Positions 28,347-40,264 of a stretch of DNA of 64,000 nucleotides are shown here, one piece after another. The stretch spans positions 1,054,001 through 1,118,000 of the forward strand of contig NZ_JAPCIA010000001.1 of assembly GCF_026107375.2 (NCBI RefSeq). The letters run 5' to 3'. The number at the start of each line of letters is the position of its first letter. The stretch's first letter is position 1. Both the position numbers and the translations under genes were made by a program. The stretch comes from Sphingomonas sp. BT-65 (GTDB lineage Bacteria > Pseudomonadota > Alphaproteobacteria > Sphingomonadales > Sphingomonadaceae). The notes beneath the pieces were generated by a model. It was not told where the DNA came from. It did not search any database and was given only the letters and a program-made list of their open reading frames with translations.

Positions 28347-31300
28347 ATGTTCATCCGCAATTCGATCCTGTCCGGCACGGCGGTCATCGCGCTCGTCGCG
28401 GCGGCGCCGGCGCAGGCACAGGACCGCGCATTCGACCTCGCCGCGCAGCCGGCGGTCAAGGCGATCCCGGAATTCGCGCGCCAGGCGCATATCCAGATCG
28501 TCGCCTCGGCGCGCGACCTGGAGGGCGTGCGCACGCCCGCGATCAAGGGCCGGATGGACGTGCGCGCGGCGCTGCGCCGCCTGATCGCCGGCACGCCGCT
28601 GCGGATCGCAAGCGACGACGGCCAGGTGGTGACGTTGCGCTCGACACGCGCGCCGGCTTCGCCGCAGTCGGGCCGGGCGGTGGGCCAGGGCACGCTGGCG
28701 GGGCGCGTGCTCAACACCGCGACCGGTGAGTATGTCCGCAATGCCGAGATCCGGGTCGAGGGCACGACGATCGTCGCCTATTCGGATGAGGGCGGTAACT
28801 TCCGCCTCGCCGGGCTTCCCGCCGGGCAGGTGACGCTGGTGGTCCGCTATACCGGCCTGCAGGAAGTGCGGACGACCGCGACCGTCGCCGCTGGCGAGGT
28901 CGCGACGCTCAATGTCGATCTCAACGCCCAGTCCTTCGCCGCGAACGACGAGATCGAGTCGGTGACGATCACCGCGGCGCGCGACGGTCAGGCGGCCGCG
29001 ATCATGGAGCGCCGCGCGGCGATGAACGCCAAGACCGTGGTCGCCGCCGACAATTATGGCGGCCTCACCATGGGCGATGTCGGCGAGTTCATGAAGAACA
29101 TGCCGGGCATCTCGCTCGACTATACCGAGGTCGACGCGACCGCGGTGCGCATCGGCGGGCTCGATCCCAAATATTCGACCTTCACCACCGACGGCGCGCG
29201 CATGGCGACCGCGACGTCGAACAACAACAATGGCCGCCAGAACTCGTTCGAGCAGATGTCGATCACCGGCATCGAATCGATCGAGCTCAACAACACGCTG
29301 ACCGCGAACATGGACGCGGATTCGCCGGGCGGCAGCATCAACCTGCGCAGCAAATACGCGTTCCAGCGTAAGGGCCGCCAGCTGCGCTTCCAGGTGGGCG
29401 GCGTGGGCACCTCCGACTCCGCTTTCACCGCCGCCTATTTCCCCGACGACCGCAAGCACCCGCGCATCTACCCCTCGGCACAGGTCGGCTATAACGACGT
29501 GTTCCTCGACGGGCGGCTCGGCATCGCGTTCAACGCGAGCTACAACGCCAACTACGTCCAGCAGGACCGCATCCAGACCGACTGGTCCTACCTGCCCGAC
29601 GGGCGCGTGATGCCCTATCAGGTGATGTGGCGCCCGGGCCCCAAATTCACCAGCCGCACCGCCGCGAACCTGGCGCTCGACTACAAGATCACCGACAAGC
29701 TCGCCTTCTCGCTGCGCAGCACCTATTCCTTCTACGACGTCGAATATTTCAACCAGTATACCTTCCTGATCTTCGGCACGACGACGGTGTCGCGCGCGAC
29801 CGCGGATTCGACGCCGACGCACATCGTGGTCAACCCAAGCGGCACCAACACCCGCCTGCACACGCAATATTCGCACCGCTATGCCGGCACGCCGGCGTTC
29901 CTCGTCGCGCCCAAGCTGGAGTATCGCGGCGACACGTTCGAGGCGCTGCTGCGCACCAGCTATTCGAGCTCCGAGTTCAACTTCCGCGACAACAGCAAGG
30001 GGTTCTTCCAGCGCACCGACAGCTACCTGACGCGGATCGGCTTCACGCTCGACCGCGCGTCGGAGGACTCGAACGCCTGGACGCTGACCCAGACCGCGGG
30101 CCGGCCATGGGGCGATCCGCGCAGCTTCAACCGCGACGACGATATCGGCAACAATATCCGCACCGCCGAGTCCGACGCGGTGAACGAGATGTACGGGGTC
30201 AATCTCGACCTCAAGAAGAAGCTCGAGCTGGGCGGCGTGCCGGTCACGCTGATGGCGGGCGGCCTGGTGCGCACCAATGACTGGCGGACCAACGAAGGCT
30301 CGTTCGACCAGTTCCAATATGTCGGCCCGACCGGTGACCTGACCCAGCGCGCGCCCGAGGCGGTGATCCCCTGGACGCAATTCTACCAGTTCCAGATCCA
30401 CGGCTTCGACGCGGGCAACATGAACGCCCAGAACTGGCGCGCCGACAACAATTACGCGATGTACGACATCTATCGCGAGCATCCCGAATATTTCGTGCCG
30501 GACACGCTCGGCAATTTGAAGCGCGACCTCGACAACAACAAGCGCGTCAAGGAAGACGTCTATGCCGGCTATGCCGAGGTGCAGGCGCGCGCCGGGCGGG
30601 CGTCGTTCGACCTGGGCCTGCGCTACGAGAAGACCAAGACCGCGGCGCGCGTCGCCAACATCCGCCCGCTCTCGGAGGTGGTGGCAGCCGGCTACCCGGT
30701 GAATGCGAGTGGCCCGACGACCACCCAGGGCCTGCTCTACCAGTATAATGGCGGCACCTATTCGACGCGCCACGGCGAATATCAGGACTGGTTCCTGAGC
30801 GGCGGGATCAAGTACGACTTCACCGACAAGCTGGTCGGGCAGATCTCGTTCAGCGATTCGATCCTGCGCCCCGACTACGGCAATCTCGGCGGCGTGGTCT
30901 CGGTCAACGACACCACGATGATCGTGACCGTGCCCAACCCGCTGCTCAAGCCCGAGCATTCGACCAAATATTATGCGCGGCTGCAGTACTTCCTCGAGCC
31001 GTCGGGCATCATCGCGGTGTCGGGCTTCAAGCTCGACATCAAGGACATGCAGATCACCGGGATCGAGGTGGATCCAGAGGATGTCGGCTTCGATCCCGAC
31101 GACTATGCCGGCTACACCTTCCGCAGCGCGCAGAACGCGCCGGGCACCAGCACCAACAACGGCCTGACACTGGAATATGACCAGCAGCTCACCTTCCTGC
31201 CGGGCGCGCTCAAGGGCTTCGGCCTGCGCGGATCGTTCACGCTGGTCGATCCCGACGACGAGCGCCAGAACCTGCCCAAGCAGTCGGCGAACTGGGGCCT

Positions 31301-31598
31301 GCGCTACAGCCGCAGCGGGTTCGACTTCCAGCTCACCGGCAACTGGCAGTCGAGCTATCGCACCAGCGCGCTCAGCAACACGCCGACCACCGCCAACAAC
31401 GGCATCCTCTATCGCGCCGAGCGCGAGCTGTGGAACATCAGCGCGAGCTACAAGATCAACAGGAATTTCGAGGTGATGCTGGCCGGCCGCAACATCTTCA
31501 ACGCGCCCGACATCGTCTATTCGAACGTGCGCAGCCGGGTGCAGCAGTACAGCATCTATGGCTCGATGTGGAACCTCGGGATCAAGGGCAGCTTCTGA
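28347..31598 (+). CDS. TonB-dependent receptor with N-terminal STN signalling domain
   Basis: A 1083-residue outer-membrane receptor. The signal peptide (1-25) ends AQAQ. A secretin/TonB N-terminal (STN) domain covers about 28-100 (IPEFARQAHIQIVASARDL). A carboxypeptidase-regulatory-like domain (about 112-190) follows, then the plug (about 225-345) and a 22-strand barrel ending in Phe. The STN domain marks a transducer: ligand binding is passed to FecR and the ECF sigma factor encoded upstream. The substrate is not evident; the phosphatase immediately downstream hints at a phosphorylated or organic phosphate-containing ligand. It is longer than iron receptors. Confidence 0.93.
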   Translation: MFIRNSILSGTAVIALVAAAPAQAQDRAFDLAAQPAVKAIPEFARQAHIQIVASARDLEGVRTPAIKGRMDVRAALRRLIAGTPLRIASDDGQVVTLRSTRAPASPQSGRAVGQGTLAGRVLNTATGEYVRNAEIRVEGTTIVAYSDEGGNFRLAGLPAGQVTLVVRYTGLQEVRTTATVAAGEVATLNVDLNAQSFAANDEIESVTITAARDGQAAAIMERRAAMNAKTVVAADNYGGLTMGDVGEFMKNMPGISLDYTEVDATAVRIGGLDPKYSTFTTDGARMATATSNNNNGRQNSFEQMSITGIESIELNNTLTANMDADSPGGSINLRSKYAFQRKGRQLRFQVGGVGTSDSAFTAAYFPDDRKHPRIYPSAQVGYNDVFLDGRLGIAFNASYNANYVQQDRIQTDWSYLPDGRVMPYQVMWRPGPKFTSRTAANLALDYKITDKLAFSLRSTYSFYDVEYFNQYTFLIFGTTTVSRATADSTPTHIVVNPSGTNTRLHTQYSHRYAGTPAFLVAPKLEYRGDTFEALLRTSYSSSEFNFRDNSKGFFQRTDSYLTRIGFTLDRASEDSNAWTLTQTAGRPWGDPRSFNRDDDIGNNIRTAESDAVNEMYGVNLDLKKKLELGGVPVTLMAGGLVRTNDWRTNEGSFDQFQYVGPTGDLTQRAPEAVIPWTQFYQFQIHGFDAGNMNAQNWRADNNYAMYDIYREHPEYFVPDTLGNLKRDLDNNKRVKEDVYAGYAEVQARAGRASFDLGLRYEKTKTAARVANIRPLSEVVAAGYPVNASGPTTTQGLLYQYNGGTYSTRHGEYQDWFLSGGIKYDFTDKLVGQISFSDSILRPDYGNLGGVVSVNDTTMIVTVPNPLLKPEHSTKYYARLQYFLEPSGIIAVSGFKLDIKDMQITGIEVDPEDVGFDPDDYAGYTFRSAQNAPGTSTNNGLTLEYDQQLTFLPGALKGFGLRGSFTLVDPDDERQNLPKQSANWGLRYSRSGFDFQLTGNWQSSYRTSALSNTPTTANNGILYRAERELWNISASYKINRNFEVMLAGRNIFNAPDIVYSNVRSRVQQYSIYGSMWNLGIKGSF

Positions 31599-31606
31599 CA
31601 TCCCCC

Positions 31607-31639
31607 GCGGCTGCGCTGCCTCGGCCGCAGCGCAGCCGC
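31607..31639 (+). terminator. Strong GC hairpin between the TonB receptor and phoD
   Basis: A perfect 13-base-pair stem (GCGGCTGCGCTGC with its complement) and a seven-base loop, nine bases after the receptor stop. There is no U-tract, so it is more likely a partial terminator or mRNA-end stabiliser that separates receptor and phosphatase levels than a full intrinsic terminator. Confidence 0.5.
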
Positions 31640-31671
31640 ACCCCATCCAGCGTGATTGCGGAGAAACCGAC

Positions 31672-33297
31672 ATGGTCCTGAACATCGATCGCCGGCAGCT
31701 GGTTCTGGGCGGCGGACTCGGGCTCGGCGCGCTGCTGCTGCCCGCGGGCCGCGGGCTCGCGGCGGAGCTGACCGGCGCGCGCGGCTTCACCCACAATGTC
31801 GCAAGCGGCGAGCCGGGGCAGGACTCGATGCTATTGTGGACGCGCTACGTCCCCGCGGACGGCGAGAGCATCGTGCGGCTCGACGCGGAGGTGGCGCTGG
31901 ACCGCGAGTTCACGCGGAAAGTGTCAGGCGGGACCGTGCGCACCGGGGCGTATCGCGACTGGACCGCGAAGATCACGGTCGACGGGCTCGCACCGGGCAC
32001 GGTCTATTGGTACCGCTTCGTCGGACCCGATGGAGCCAAGTCCCCAGTCGGGCGGACCAAGACGTTGCCCGGCGACAATGCTGCGCGCTTCGGGCTCGGC
32101 GTCTTCTCCTGTTCCAACCTGCCCAATGGCTGGTTCAACGCCTATGGCCATGCCGCGGCGCGCGACGATCTCGACCTGTGGCTGCATGTCGGCGACTATG
32201 TCTACGAGTACGGCAACGCGTCGTACGAGGGGAAGCGGGTCGAGGGGCGGATGCTCCAGCCCGACCACGAGATGGTCGCGCTGGCCGACTACCGGCTGCG
32301 CTTCGCCTGCTACCGCGCCGATCCGGACCTGCAGAAGCTGCACCAGATGGCGCCGATGGTCGCGCTGTGGGACGATCATGAATCGACCAACGACAGCTAT
32401 GAATGGGGCGCGAACAACCACCAGCCGGCCAGGGAAGGCGAGTGGAACGCGCGCCGCGCCGCGGCGATGCAGGCCTATCGCGAGTGGCTGCCAGTGTCGG
32501 ACGAGCCGTGGAAGGCTTATGAGATCGGCACGCTGGCGACGCTCTATCGTACCGAATCGCGGCTGCTCGCGCGGACCCGGCCGGCCGATCTCGACGCGGC
32601 GTTCAAGGCTGCCAATCCCGACGCCGCGCTGAGCGCGTTCCGCGACGGCGAATGGCAGGACCCCTCGGCGACGATGCTCGGCACCACGCAGGAAAGCTGG
32701 CTGGCGCATGCGCTCAAGGCCAATGCGAAGACCAGCGCATGGCAGCTGATCGGGATGGCGACGATCATCGGGCGGACGGTGATGCCGCCGGCCGCGGTCG
32801 AGTGGCTCAAGCCCGATGCGAGCGCGGGCACCGTCGCCAAGTTCCGCAACCATATCCGCGCGGCGAAGCATGGCGTGCCGATGTGGATGGACCGCTGGGA
32901 CGGCTATCCCGCGGCGCGCGCGCGCCTGCTGCGTTCGGCGCAGCGTGCGGACGCCGATCTCGTCATGCTCTCGGGCGACAGCCACAATGCCTGGGGCTAT
33001 GCGCTGGCCGAGGACGGCAAGCCCGCCGGCGTCGAGTTCGCCGGGCACGCGGTGACCTCGGGCGGGATGGAGGGCGGCATGGCGGCCGACCCGCGCACCG
33101 TGGCGCAAGGCTTCGTCGCCGCCAATCCCGAGCTCAAATGGGCCGACACCAGCCATCGCGGCTATCTGATGGTCGAGGTGACCCCGCAGCGCGTGACCGG
33201 CGAATGGCTGTTCCTCGATACGATCAAGGAGCGTTCGACCAAGCTCGCGGGAACGCACCGCATGCAGGTTCAGCGCGGGCGGAGGGCGTTCGCGTGA
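31672..33297 (+). CDS. PhoD-family alkaline phosphatase/phosphodiesterase
   Basis: A 541-residue PhoD-type metallophosphatase. The N-terminus looks like a Tat signal (RRQLVLGGGLGLGALLL). A fibronectin-like domain (about 35-130) is followed by the metallophosphatase core: FSCSNLPNGWFNAYGHAA, WLHVGDYVYEYG, and the metal-binding WDDHESTND, then SGDSHNAWGYAL near the C-terminus. PhoD enzymes release phosphate from mono- and diesters in the periplasm, usually with Ca and Fe. The start ATG 31672 has GGAG upstream. It lies between a FecIR-controlled receptor and an overlapping secreted-protein gene. Confidence 0.93.
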   Translation: MVLNIDRRQLVLGGGLGLGALLLPAGRGLAAELTGARGFTHNVASGEPGQDSMLLWTRYVPADGESIVRLDAEVALDREFTRKVSGGTVRTGAYRDWTAKITVDGLAPGTVYWYRFVGPDGAKSPVGRTKTLPGDNAARFGLGVFSCSNLPNGWFNAYGHAAARDDLDLWLHVGDYVYEYGNASYEGKRVEGRMLQPDHEMVALADYRLRFACYRADPDLQKLHQMAPMVALWDDHESTNDSYEWGANNHQPAREGEWNARRAAAMQAYREWLPVSDEPWKAYEIGTLATLYRTESRLLARTRPADLDAAFKAANPDAALSAFRDGEWQDPSATMLGTTQESWLAHALKANAKTSAWQLIGMATIIGRTVMPPAAVEWLKPDASAGTVAKFRNHIRAAKHGVPMWMDRWDGYPAARARLLRSAQRADADLVMLSGDSHNAWGYALAEDGKPAGVEFAGHAVTSGGMEGGMAADPRTVAQGFVAANPELKWADTSHRGYLMVEVTPQRVTGEWLFLDTIKERSTKLAGTHRMQVQRGRRAFA

Positions 33298-34442
33298 AGG
33301 CGCCGGCGCTGCTGCTCCTGCTGCTCGGCGCGGCCCCGGCGGCAGTGGGACAGCACGCCCCTCCCCTGACGCTGCCGCTCACCCAGAATGGCGGGACCTG
33401 GGCCTCGGGCCATGTGCAGGGCATCGCGGTCGATGTGCAGGGCGGGTATATCTATTACTCGTTCACCAATCTGCTCGTGAAATACGACTTCAGCGGCAGG
33501 CTGGCCGGCACGCTGACCGGCTGGACCGGGCATCTCGGCGACCTCGACTTCAACGCGGCGGACGGCAAGCTCTACGGATCGCTCGAGTACAAGAAGGACC
33601 GCGCCTTCTACATCGCGGTGATCGACGGCGCGAAGATCGACCGGGTGGGGATCGAGGCGGGTGCAAGCGACGCGCTGCGCACCGTCTATCTGCCCGAGGT
33701 CGCCAAGGACTATGCCGCCGACGTCAATAGCGACGGCCGGTTCGACGGCGACGACGGCAAGTTCCGCGACGATGCCGCCGCCTCGCCCGACCATCGCTAT
33801 GGCTGCTCGGGGATCGACGGGGTGGCGTTCGGCCCGGCCTTCGGTCGCAGCGACGGGCGGCAGCTGTTGACCGTGGCCTATGGCATCTATGGCAACACCA
33901 CGCGGCGCGACAACGACCACCAGGTGCTGCTCCAGTACGACGTCAGCGACTGGGCGCGGCTGGCGCGGCCGCTGGTCGAGAGCGCGCCGCACCGCAGCGG
34001 GCCCGCGACAGTGAACGGCAAATATTTCGTGCGCACCGGCAACACGACTTATGGCGTGCAGAACCTCGCCTATGACGCGACGTCGCAGCGCTGGTTCATG
34101 GGCGTGTACAAAGGCAAGAAGGCGGACTTCCCCAACTATCTGCTGTTCGCGGTCGACGCGAAGACCCGACCGGTTCGGGGCGACCTGACCGGTGTACCAG
34201 GCCCCGGCGGCAAGGGCTGGGAACGGGGATCGCTGCTCGCGCTCGCCGAGGACGGCCTCAAGGACACAGCGACCGGCCTCCGCGGCTGGAACCAGAAGGC
34301 CGATGTCGGGCTGCAGCCAGTCGGCGGCGGGCGCTTCTACCTCGCCCGCAACGGCGGCGGCAAAGGCGCGCAGACCGCGGACCTCACATTGGTGCGCTGG
34401 ACCGGCGATGCGCGGGCGCCGTTCACGCCGGCGCGCGACTGA
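33294..34442 (+). CDS. Secreted protein of unknown function downstream of phoD
   Basis: A 382-residue exported protein starting at GTG, overlapping the phoD stop as GTGA. Signal peptide about 1-19. The mature part contains several YxxxxYDF/W-type strand repeats (GHVQGIAVDVQGGYIYYSF, then LGDLDFNAADGKLYG), suggesting a beta-propeller. A DVNSDGRFDGDDG stretch near residue 145 is an EF-hand/dockerin-like calcium loop. No catalytic motif is recognised. Tight coupling to phoD implies a joint role, perhaps calcium-dependent handling of a phosphorylated substrate or a lipoprotein-like accessory. Function is open. Confidence 0.72.
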   Translation: MKAPALLLLLLGAAPAAVGQHAPPLTLPLTQNGGTWASGHVQGIAVDVQGGYIYYSFTNLLVKYDFSGRLAGTLTGWTGHLGDLDFNAADGKLYGSLEYKKDRAFYIAVIDGAKIDRVGIEAGASDALRTVYLPEVAKDYAADVNSDGRFDGDDGKFRDDAAASPDHRYGCSGIDGVAFGPAFGRSDGRQLLTVAYGIYGNTTRRDNDHQVLLQYDVSDWARLARPLVESAPHRSGPATVNGKYFVRTGNTTYGVQNLAYDATSQRWFMGVYKGKKADFPNYLLFAVDAKTRPVRGDLTGVPGPGGKGWERGSLLALAEDGLKDTATGLRGWNQKADVGLQPVGGGRFYLARNGGGKGAQTADLTLVRWTGDARAPFTPARD

Positions 34443-34476
34443 CGCTACCGCCAGTCGCGCGGCAGGCACCGCCGCA

Positions 34477-37236
34477 TCAGAAGCGCGCCCGGAAGCCGAT
34501 CGCGTAGACGCTGTCGTCGGTGCGCACGTCGCGGATAAAATAATCCTCGTTGATATAGCTGCGATAGCGCGAGCGCAGCACGTTGGTGCCCTCGACCGTG
34601 AAGGTCAGGTTGCGCGACACGTCGTAGGACAGGCTGAAGTCGAGGCGGCCGTTCGGGCGGACATAGTTGAGCCACACCGGCTGATCGGCCGGACGGACAT
34701 CACCCGCGCCGGTGCGGTTCTCGTCGAAATATTCCGAGCGATAAGTGTAGACGACGCGCGCCGAGATGCCGTTGCGGTCGTAAAGCAAGCCGGCGTTGAA
34801 GTTATACTTCGACACGCCCTGGAGCGGGAAGCCCGCCAGCTGGTCGCCGCCGCTCACCTCGCTGTCGGCATAGGTGAAGTTGCCGAACATGCCGAAGCCG
34901 GCGAGATCACCCGGCAGGAAGTCGAAGAACATCTGGCCGCTGACCTCGACGCCCTTGAGCTTGGCCTGGCCGACGTTGCGCGGGCGCGAGATGTTGTATT
35001 CGACGCCGTCGATCGTCTCGACAACGACCCCGTTGATCACGCGATCGGTGATGTCGCGATAATAGCCGCCGATCGCGATGTAGCCCGACTTCCAGTAATA
35101 TTCGAGCGTCGCGTCGTAGCTGTCCGACTTCTGCGGCCGCAGGTCGGGATTGCCGCCCGAACCGCTGTTGCGGATGTTGGGGTTGGTCGAGACGAGATAG
35201 TTGAGGCCCGGGTTGAGCGAGCCGAAGGCCGGGCGCGCGAGCGTCTTGGAGTAAGTGAAGCGCGCCTGGAGTCCGCCGCCGAACTGGATGCGCGCGCTGG
35301 CGTTGGGCAGCCAGTCCTCGTCGCTGGTGTCGGCGGTGGTGGTCACCGGAATGCCATCGACCCGGCCGGTGCCGGTGATCGTGCGGTCGGTACGGGTATA
35401 GCGCACGCCGATCTTGCCATCGATGCTGACCGCGCCGCCGAGCGGAATGTCATACCCAGCCTGGAGATAGGCGGCATAGGTCTTCTCCGCCGCCTCGAAC
35501 CGGCGGGTGGGGTCGAACGGCGGCTGGCCCGCGGGGGCATTGAAGAAGCCCCGCAGCAGCGCCTGCCCCTCATCCGAGAGCAGATATTCGCGGCTGGGCA
35601 CGAGGAACGGGGCGCCCTGGTTGATCTGCGGGATGCCGGGCGCACGGATGAAGAAATCGTCGGGCACGCCAGCGGCGGTCACCAGCGTGTTGCCCGATCC
35701 GCCCGGGGGCGCGATGCCGAGCTGGACCTGCTCGAACAGCGCGCCGCGATCGGCGTAGCGGCCGCCGAACTCGATCGTCTTGAGGATCGAGCCGAGCTCG
35801 TACGACGCGTCGAGCTTTACCGCGAACAGGTCGCCCTGCGAGCGCGAATAGTCCTGGAACAGGCCGTTGACGAAGGTGTAGCCGTCGGCCGAGGCCATCG
35901 GGTTGCCGGGCACGGTGACCGCGGCGGTCCGGTCGGGATTGTCGAAGTCGACGATCGCCGAGGCGACCTTCTTGCCGGTATCGACGATGAACGTCTCATT
36001 GTTGACGATCGATTCCTGGTACGACGCGTCGAGTACCGCCTTGAACCGGCCGCCCTCATATTTGAGGCCGAGCGCGCCGAGATAGCTGTCGGTCTTGTGG
36101 TTCTTCGCCTGCATCGAGGTGAAGGAGCTGATATTGTTGAACGTGCCGCCGACCATGTTGCAGATCTCGCGGGTGGTGTAGCCGCCCGGCTGGTTCTCAC
36201 CGGCGGCGAGTTCGTTCGAATTGGGATTGAAACCCGCGCCATTGACCCGTGCGGTGAAGCAATTGTCGTCGGTGGCGACGTTGCTCACGCTGGTCGAGTT
36301 GAACAGCTGGTATTCGTAGAAGGCGGTCGCGAATTTGCCGCGATAGGCCGAGTAGAGACCGTCGGCATAGACCTGAAGCTCGGGCGTCGCCTGCCATTGC
36401 AGCGAGGCATTGGCCTGGGGCCGCGAATAGCTGCCATATTCGTTGAGGCCGCCGGTCGAGATCGGGATCGCGACGTTGGGGTTGCCCAGCGCGCTGCCGG
36501 CGCGGCGTTCCGCGACATAGTTGGTGGGGCGGTTGAACTTGATGTCGTACCACGAGACGCCGAGCAGTGCGCCGATCTCGCCAATGCCGGTGTCCCAGCG
36601 ATCGGTGATGAGCGCGCTGACCTGCGGGCTCAGCTTCTCGATGTTCGAGGCATAGCTGAGCTTGCCGCCGATCGCGATCGTCGGGTCCTTGTAGTCGAAC
36701 GCCTTGTTGAGCCGCAGGTCGATCGCGCCGGCGACGCCGCCCTCGATCAGATTGGCGGTGTTGGACTTGAACACGTCGACCCGCGCCAGCGCTTCGGCGG
36801 GCAGGTCCTGGAAGGCGAAGCCGCGGCCCACGGCGGTGAAGATCTCGCGCCCGTCGAGCGTGGTGAGGATATCCCCCAGGCCGCGGATGAGCGGATTGAC
36901 GATCTCGTTGTTGCCGCCGACCGTGACCTGCACGCCCGGCACGCGCTGGAGCGCGGCGGCGGTGGTGGGATCGGGGAACTTGCCGATATCCTGCGCGACG
37001 ATCGAGTCGACGACTTGCGCGGCATCGCGCTTGATCTCGGCGGCGCGCGCCAGGCTGGCGCGGATGCCGGTGACGACGATTTCGTCCTGCGCCTGCTGCT
37101 CCGCTTCCTGCGCGGGCGGCGCCTGTTGTGGACTGGGTTGCTGGGGTTCCGCGGTCTGCGCCGAAGCGGCCGCGGGAATTGCCATGAGCGCCAGAGCCGA
37201 CGCCGAGCTCGTCAAAACGATCGGGAAACGCAGCAT
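34477..37236 (-). CDS. TonB-dependent receptor (sphingomonad/Caulobacter type)
   Basis: A 919-residue outer-membrane receptor without an STN domain. Signal peptide 1-27, then a Gln/Pro-rich linker, a TonB box-like EIVVTGIRASL near residue 52, and a plug with DIGKFPDPTTAAALQRVPGV and LIRGLGD. The barrel ends with Phe. It belongs to the family of large receptors common in sphingomonads and Caulobacter that take up plant saccharides and other polymers. ATG 37236 follows GGAGGGAGG, one of the strongest ribosome sites here. A LacI-type operator lies 64 bases upstream. It converges with the phoD operon. Confidence 0.93.
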   Translation of the reverse strand: MLRFPIVLTSSASALALMAIPAAASAQTAEPQQPSPQQAPPAQEAEQQAQDEIVVTGIRASLARAAEIKRDAAQVVDSIVAQDIGKFPDPTTAAALQRVPGVQVTVGGNNEIVNPLIRGLGDILTTLDGREIFTAVGRGFAFQDLPAEALARVDVFKSNTANLIEGGVAGAIDLRLNKAFDYKDPTIAIGGKLSYASNIEKLSPQVSALITDRWDTGIGEIGALLGVSWYDIKFNRPTNYVAERRAGSALGNPNVAIPISTGGLNEYGSYSRPQANASLQWQATPELQVYADGLYSAYRGKFATAFYEYQLFNSTSVSNVATDDNCFTARVNGAGFNPNSNELAAGENQPGGYTTREICNMVGGTFNNISSFTSMQAKNHKTDSYLGALGLKYEGGRFKAVLDASYQESIVNNETFIVDTGKKVASAIVDFDNPDRTAAVTVPGNPMASADGYTFVNGLFQDYSRSQGDLFAVKLDASYELGSILKTIEFGGRYADRGALFEQVQLGIAPPGGSGNTLVTAAGVPDDFFIRAPGIPQINQGAPFLVPSREYLLSDEGQALLRGFFNAPAGQPPFDPTRRFEAAEKTYAAYLQAGYDIPLGGAVSIDGKIGVRYTRTDRTITGTGRVDGIPVTTTADTSDEDWLPNASARIQFGGGLQARFTYSKTLARPAFGSLNPGLNYLVSTNPNIRNSGSGGNPDLRPQKSDSYDATLEYYWKSGYIAIGGYYRDITDRVINGVVVETIDGVEYNISRPRNVGQAKLKGVEVSGQMFFDFLPGDLAGFGMFGNFTYADSEVSGGDQLAGFPLQGVSKYNFNAGLLYDRNGISARVVYTYRSEYFDENRTGAGDVRPADQPVWLNYVRPNGRLDFSLSYDVSRNLTFTVEGTNVLRSRYRSYINEDYFIRDVRTDDSVYAIGFRARF

Positions 37237-37299
37237 CCGATCCTCCCTCCAAAAATGTGTACGCACCGCGCCTTCCGCGTGGCTGAACCTGTCTCCTAG

Positions 37300-37313
37300 T
37301 GAAAACGCTTCCA
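37300..37313 (-). promoter_or_regulatory. LacI-family operator-like palindrome upstream of the TonB receptor
   Basis: TGAAAACGCTTCCA matches 13 of 14 positions of the LacI/CcpA-family operator pattern TGWNANCGNTNWCA with the central CG. It is 64 bases upstream of the receptor start, followed by an AT-rich promoter-like stretch. Sugar-specific LacI repressors control such receptors in Caulobacter and Xanthomonas. No LacI gene is in the window. Confidence 0.5.
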
Positions 37314-37501
37314 GCAGACAATTACTAATTATCTTATCTAAACGATAAATTTCGAACGGAGGTGAAACGATCGCTAGTTTTCCGGCTTTGCGGGACGCGC
37401 CGCGGCGGCGCCTCGACAGCCGTCGAACGCGGAAATGCACGCCTGGCGCTGCGCGGCGGCCGCGAACGGGCGGCGTGCGGGAATGAAGGGAGCGACCCCG
37501 T

Positions 37502-39509
<2,008 letters not shown>

Positions 39510-39513
<4 letters not shown>

Positions 39514-40127
39514 GCGGTCAGCAGGCCTGCGGCGGCGAGTTCCGCGCGCAGACCCGGCGCATCCTTGAACAGCACCGAGCGGATGCCGACGGCTTCGGCA
39601 CCGGCGACATTGGCGGCGTTGTCGTCGATGAAGATCGCCTCGCGGGGCTCGAGCCCGAAACGAGCGAGCGCGAGGTTGTAGATCGCCGCGTCGGGCTTGA
39701 GCAATTTCTCCTCGCCCGAGACGACGATATCGCGGAAACGATCGAACAGCCCGGGCCATTCCCGGCGGAAGGGCGGGAAGAATTCGTGGCTGAAATTGGT
39801 GATCGCGAACAGCGGGACGCCAGCCGAATCGAGCTCCGCCACGATCTCATGCACGCCCGGCACCGGGGGGCCGAGGCTTTCGTTGAAGCGCGGCCCCCAG
39901 GCGGCGATCAGCTCGGCATGCTCGGGGAATTCGGCGATGCGCTCGGCCGAGGTCTCGGCGAAGTCGCGACCGGCATCGTGCTGGAAATGCCACTCATAGG
40001 TGATGACATTGTCCAGAAACGCCGCGAGCGCCCGATCGTCCTCGATCAGGCGCTCGTAGAGAAAGCGCGGATGCCAGGTGAAGAGGACATTGCCGATATC
40101 GAAGATAGCGGCGCGGACCTCTCCCAT
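39510..40127 (-). CDS. HAD-superfamily hydrolase
   Basis: A 205-residue HAD hydrolase of the epoxide hydrolase N-terminal phosphatase-like group. Motif I is FDIGNVLF, with the first Asp (D10) as nucleophile but a Gly two residues on where many have Asp. Motif II is ITNFS, motif III the Lys in KPDAAIYN, and motif IV FIDDN with the metal Asp pair. Such enzymes remove phosphate or halide from small molecules. It converges with pyk (four-base overlap) and is followed by rpmJ upstream on the same strand. Confidence 0.9.
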
Positions 40128-40138
40128 GGCAGCAGGCT

Positions 40139-40264
40139 TCAGCCCTGGCGGGCCTTGAAGCGGCGCTGGGTCTTGTTGATGACGTACACGCGGCCGCGGC
40201 GGCGGATCACGCGGTTGTCACGGTGGCGCCCCTTGAGCGACTTCAGGCTGTTCACGATCTTCAT
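40139..40264 (-). CDS. rpmJ: Ribosomal protein bL36
   Basis: A 41-residue protein too short for most gene finders: [19 protein letters not shown] at the start, then [21 protein letters not shown]. It matches the zinc-free (type B) bL36 of alphaproteobacteria, in which the four cysteines of the zinc-binding form are absent. It is a component of the 50S subunit. It reads on the minus strand just upstream of the HAD gene (11-base gap), so the two may be co-transcribed. Confidence 0.95.
   Translation of the reverse strand: MKIVNSLKSLKGRHRDNRVIRRRGRVYVINKTQRRFKARQG

Noticed and set aside
28299..31796. A 1165-codon minus-strand frame opposite the TonB receptor
   Set aside because: It has the same GC-bias composition, no domain pattern, and runs through the repeat and two genes.
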